64,000 nucleotides of DNA from Prevotellaceae bacterium (GTDB taxonomy: Bacteria > Bacteroidota > Bacteroidia > Bacteroidales > UBA932): NCBI GenBank assembly GCA_031266015.1, contig JAISBU010000004.1, positions 1-64,000 of the forward strand. The letters run 5' to 3'. The notes under the pieces were generated by a model that saw nothing but the letters and a program-made list of their open reading frames with translations, had not been told where the DNA came from and made no database searches. Position 1 is the stretch's first letter. Each line of letters opens with the position of its first letter. This document shows positions 61,252-64,000 of the stretch, one piece after another. The translations under genes were made by a program, and so were the position numbers.

Positions 61252-61932
61252 CTACTTAATAGTTTGACGAAACTCTTTTGCACCGGCGGTACGTTCCACA
61301 TCAATGAGGTAGGCCGGGCTGTATTTGCCCGAGGGTAAATCGGCCAATGCAGCGTTATTGCATGCCCTGGCTATTTTTACGTAATCAGTAGTAGCAGTAA
61401 CTATAGCTGAAGCAGCCATGTTCACGGCCAAACCCATGAGTCCTCCTCCGCTACTACTTTTCGTATAAGCATCATATATCATTGTTCCTTTACGCTGAAA
61501 AATAGTTTCGTTAGTTTTGGTAGAGCGCAGGGTGTACTCAATGGTAACGGTTACCTTAGCAGTCAGCTTATTTTTGTCCCAAGTATGAATGGTAGTAAAT
61601 AAGGTGGCATCTGCTCCAAGAGCCTGTTGAAACTGGCTCAGGCTGCTATTGACGAACATTTCGGCATCGTATGCGCTTTCGGTCTTAAACATTTCCATGC
61701 TTAAGAATGGCGATATTACGTAGTAGCCACGCTCGCTCAGAGTTTGCGAAAGTGTAAGGTAAAGGTACTCCTTTGCTTCCACAATGTTGGTTTTATTAAT
61801 AGGCGGCATCACTGCTATAGCCAATGGTTTTTCTTCGTACATTTTAGGGTAGGCTTTGCCCCGGGTAAGAGAGGTCGTTACACAAGATGATAACAGCGTA
61901 GTGCAACACAGTAGGTAAATAAACTTTTTCAT
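61252..61932 (-). CDS. GNA1162-like lipoprotein (DUF799)
   Basis: A 226-residue outer-membrane lipoprotein with lipobox TTLLSSC. The mature part has the GNA1162/TolB-N-like α/β sequence LAIAVMPPINKTNIVEAKEY, LYLTLSQTLSERGYYVISPF and ALGADATLFTTIHTWDKN. In Neisseria the homologue NMB1162 is next to a DUF4810 protein (NMB1163) and a CsgG-like protein (NMB1164), the same order as here. It overlaps the start of its DUF4810 partner by 4 bases. The precise role is unknown. Confidence 0.85.
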   Translation of the reverse strand: MKKFIYLLCCTTLLSSCVTTSLTRGKAYPKMYEEKPLAIAVMPPINKTNIVEAKEYLYLTLSQTLSERGYYVISPFLSMEMFKTESAYDAEMFVNSSLSQFQQALGADATLFTTIHTWDKNKLTAKVTVTIEYTLRSTKTNETIFQRKGTMIYDAYTKSSSGGGLMGLAVNMAASAIVTATTDYVKIARACNNAALADLPSGKYSPAYLIDVERTAGAKEFRQTIK

Positions 61933-62270
61933 TTTTCGAGTTGTTCTATTATGCGTCCGACAAATACGGTTGATTCGGAGTATAGTCCAATTTCCATTTT
62001 CATGTACTTGAGAGCCTCCTCGGTTTTGCCCTGCTTAAACAGCAGGTAGCCATAGTCTGCGTAGATACCGGGAGGAACCACGCCTCGCTTGCCGATAGGG
62101 TTATCAATAATGTATTGGTAGGTTTTTGAAAGCGTAGCGGCATCTTTATCCGTCCCGGTTTTTACGTAGTCATACGTTGCCGCCTGATAGTTGCCCCAGT
62201 TGTATAGCGTGGTGGGCGCACAGCTACTCAGCAGCAGCACGCAGCCTGCTATAAGCATGTTTTTTTTCAT
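61929..62270 (-). CDS. DUF4810 lipoprotein
   Basis: A 113-residue lipoprotein (lipobox VLLLSSCAP) with the family pattern TTLYNWGNYQAATYDYVKTG and a TPR-like helix pair YADYGYLLFKQGKTEEALKY. It overlaps its neighbours by 4 bases on both sides, which indicates tight translational coupling in the CsgG-type operon. Confidence 0.85.
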   Translation of the reverse strand: MKKNMLIAGCVLLLSSCAPTTLYNWGNYQAATYDYVKTGTDKDAATLSKTYQYIIDNPIGKRGVVPPGIYADYGYLLFKQGKTEEALKYMKMEIGLYSESTVFVGRIIEQLEK

Positions 62271-62608
62271 GGTAGTGTAATTTTTTTAGTTTCCTGATTG
62301 CCAACAATAATATCTTTTTCGTAGAGCGCGTTACCGTCGGACACCACCTTTAAGTGGTGTCTGCCTTCCTTAATGACGTATACGTTGCCTCTGACCTTTA
62401 GCTTTTCAATTTTATCGACTTTAGCGGGAAAGGCCGGGTTGTTGTCTACGTATACTTCTACACCTTGCTCGTATTTTGTGTCGCCGCCCTGTATGAACTG
62501 CAGGTACGACTGGTTGTCCATGCCTCCGGTATGGGTTACGTTACCTACCTTGCAGCCGGTTAGCGAGCCGAACAGAAACGCTACTATGAGTATAATTTTT
62601 GTTCTCAT
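62267..62608 (-). CDS. Small lipoprotein with PEGA-like β domain
   Basis: From the ATG at 62608 (MRTKIILIVAFLFGSLTGCK) there is a lipobox at LTGC and a 113-residue protein. The mature part (VYVDNNPAFPAKVDKIEKLK, NVYVIKEGRHHLKVVSDGNA, DIIVGNQETKKITLP) looks like a single PEGA β-sandwich. It overlaps DUF4810 by 4 bases. This extra member is not part of the Neisseria three-gene set as I know it. The upstream in-frame start at 62656 would lie inside the csgG-like gene. Confidence 0.75.
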   Translation of the reverse strand: MRTKIILIVAFLFGSLTGCKVGNVTHTGGMDNQSYLQFIQGGDTKYEQGVEVYVDNNPAFPAKVDKIEKLKVRGNVYVIKEGRHHLKVVSDGNALYEKDIIVGNQETKKITLP

Positions 62609-62612
62609 GGTT

Positions 62613-63536
62613 TTAGTTCTCTTCAATATAATAGTTTGACAGCTTATTTTCATCAATTTTCCCTTCGGTGAATTCTACTATCGAAAACTCAGCGTCGGGG
62701 GTTCCCCCTGTGAGGGTGATCTTAATTTTTCCTACAGCTTTACCGGGCAGCTCCATCGTCATTCCGGTTTGCGGATTTTTCACTGATTTACCCTTCTCTT
62801 TTACCGTAAAGATGTCACCTGCGCTAATCCCTTGACTGTTACCACCTGTAATGTAAGTAGCTCCTTCGTCAACGGTGAGGAAGTAGGCTTTCCATGGCCT
62901 ATCCATGCAGTTGTTTATAATGTTCTCGGTAAGCTGCGAAATGGCCGCGGCAATGGCTTTGTCACTTAACGTAGCATCAAAATCAGCTGATCCGCCAAGC
63001 CCCAGCGTGGTCTTGGATTTTGTTTCAGCGTAACCTTTGGCTTCTTCAGAATATATTATTTGCCCGGTTGATACGTCAATAAGGCGCAAGCTAACGGCGG
63101 CCTCTACAGTTTGCGTTTTTGCATTTGAAAAAACTCCGGCATCCCCTGTATTTTTGCGACCATACTGAGTAATAGAGCCAATAATGATATAATCAGCGCC
63201 TATTTTTTTGTAATCGGTTTCCCCGCTTTGATTTTCACCCATTATCTTGTCCAAATCATTGCGTTCTAGCAGCAAAAATTTGCCTGTTGCAGCCAGCTTG
63301 GTCGATAAGATATCTAAGGCCTGCTTAGCCATTGGGTCATTTTCCTTATCGTAAAAAATACCTTTGCCATACTGTGTTTCATTTGAAAAACGAGCAATGG
63401 CGACTTTTCGTTTTAAGACTTTGCCCTTTTCGGAGCCCACCTGAAGCTGCGGCTCTATTTCAGTACGCTTATCTTGCGCGTTAGCTAAGAAGGATATACA
63501 AAATAAAGCAATGATGATGAGAAATTTATTAAACAT
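62613..63536 (-). CDS. CsgG/HfaB-family protein
   Basis: A 307-residue exported protein with signal peptide (MFNKFLIIIALFCISFLANA). The CsgG domain is at about 30-200: RKVAIARFSNETQYGKGIFY, AATGKFLLLERNDLDKIMGE, GADYIIIGSITQYGRKN and VSLRLIDVSTGQIIYSEEAK. A C-terminal SH3-like FlgT-type module follows (GNSQGISAGDIFTVKEKGKS). CsgG forms the curli export pore in enterobacteria, but this branch is not tied to curli here, as no CsgA/B is present. The lipobox is absent. TATCTTTG at 63564-63571 sets the start at 63536. First gene of a four-gene operon. Confidence 0.88.
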   Translation of the reverse strand: MFNKFLIIIALFCISFLANAQDKRTEIEPQLQVGSEKGKVLKRKVAIARFSNETQYGKGIFYDKENDPMAKQALDILSTKLAATGKFLLLERNDLDKIMGENQSGETDYKKIGADYIIIGSITQYGRKNTGDAGVFSNAKTQTVEAAVSLRLIDVSTGQIIYSEEAKGYAETKSKTTLGLGGSADFDATLSDKAIAAAISQLTENIINNCMDRPWKAYFLTVDEGATYITGGNSQGISAGDIFTVKEKGKSVKNPQTGMTMELPGKAVGKIKITLTGGTPDAEFSIVEFTEGKIDENKLSNYYIEEN

Positions 63537-63563
63537 GATGCTATAGGTATTAAAATTATTAGA

Positions 63564-63571
63564 CAAAGATA
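63564..63571 (-). promoter_or_regulatory. -7 box TATCTTTG of the CsgG-type operon
   Basis: The minus strand reads TATCTTTG, 27 bases before the ATG at 63536. It overlaps the alternative start at 63566 and excludes it. Confidence 0.55.
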
Positions 63572-63631
63572 GATAAAAAATAGAGTTTTTGCTAAAGGGT
63601 GTAAAAAAATCACTTTTGAGCTGTAGCGCCT

Positions 63632-64000
63632 CTAATTTTGAAGCTGTCGTAGATACTGCTGAATGGTATTTTCCAAGCCTAAATAAAGCGCGTCGCTTAT
63701 AAGCGCGTGGCCTATGGATGTTTCCAGCAGCTGCGGAATGTTTTGCGCAAAATACCTTAAATTTTCCAGGCTTAAATCATGTCCGGCGTTAATGCCCAAT
63801 CCCAGCTTTACCGCTTCCTCTGCCGCTAACACAAAGGGCGTAATGGCAACTTCTCGGTTCACTTCATAGTTGACGGCATAAGGCTCGGTGTAGAGTTCAA
63901 TGCGATCGGTACCTGTAGCTTTTGCGTGCTGCACCATTGCAACGTCCGGATCTACGAATATGGAGGAGCGAATACCCGCGTTCTTCAGCGCTGCTACGAT
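63632..64000 (-). CDS. pdxJ: Pyridoxine 5'-phosphate synthase (5' end outside window)
   Basis: Closes the ring of vitamin B6 (pyridoxine 5'-phosphate) from 1-deoxyxylulose 5-phosphate and aminoacetone phosphate. The visible 122 residues are the C-terminal half: [50 protein letters not shown] and [20 protein letters not shown], all PdxJ signatures. The frame is open to the window edge. It is followed by the CsgG-type operon on the same strand, 60 bases beyond its promoter. Confidence 0.93.
   Translation of the reverse strand: MVAALKNAGIRSSIFVDPDVAMVQHAKATGTDRIELYTEPYAVNYEVNREVAITPFVLAAEEAVKLGLGINAGHDLSLENLRYFAQNIPQLLETSIGHALISDALYLGLENTIQQYLRQLQN

Noticed and set aside
61252..63536. Curli secretion operon
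   Set aside because: Only the CsgG-like domain is shared. CsgA, CsgB, CsgE and CsgF are absent, and the gene order is that of the GNA1162 set.

Overview
The window is a 64-kb stretch of a Bacteroidota (Bacteroidetes) chromosome. Evidence seen in the sequence: TonB-dependent receptors with an N-terminal carboxypeptidase-like domain, a DUF4249 lipoprotein beside one of them, a gliding/type IX (CHU_C) C-terminal sorting domain, a FISUMP-domain protein, a GldF-like permease, Kdo genes (kdsA, kdsC, kdsD), weak Shine-Dalgarno signals, and many copies of the Bacteroidetes -7 promoter box TAnnTTTG. The order cannot be fixed from this window alone. No rRNA, tRNA or cas gene was seen.

Layout. 1-1640: an AT-rich, apparently foreign patch with the start of an IS1595-like transposase (minus strand), the C-terminal remnant of an HlyD-type exporter subunit and a frameshifted TolC-type gene. 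1.8-16.3 kb: thiN, a DUF4249/TonB-receptor pair, a DivIC/FtsB-like protein, a C-terminal processing protease, dinB, then a minus-strand run fabD - M16 peptidase homologue - CHU_C protein - spoT. 16.5-29.4 kb: DUF4340-like protein, dnaN, a DnaQ-like exonuclease, an AAA ATPase cassette flanked by 32-bp-spaced palindromes, ftsK-lolA, rarA, and ybbR-coaE-TerB/DnaJ-winged-helix. 29.5-44.8 kb: acyltransferase, a structured intergenic region, gapdh, exported nitroreductase, the set mtgA-TPR-MATE-apbE, gldF, small membrane protein, a repeat-rich gap, HEAT-like protein, glutathione peroxidase, kdsD-kdsA, marR. 45-52 kb: five exported proteins with LPP20/FlgT-like features, followed by DUF2520, kdsC and maf. 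52-58.4 kb: FISUMP protein with a long leader, recQ, acyl-ACP thioesterase. 58.4-64 kb: a single reading frame joining a Fur/Zur regulator to a zinc-type TonB receptor, a CsgG-DUF4810-GNA1162 lipoprotein operon, and the end of pdxJ.

Most genes are housekeeping (replication, division, envelope, stringent response). The accessory features that stand out are: (1) the in-frame Fur/Zur-TonB receptor fusion with a 45-bp perfect palindrome over its promoter; (2) the AAA ATPase gene bracketed by five 18-bp palindromes on an exact 32-bp period; (3) two separate loci of exported proteins related to CsgG/FlgT/LPP20 accessory factors; (4) families of short structured intergenic repeats. Functional statements are from motif recognition by eye; no database search was run.
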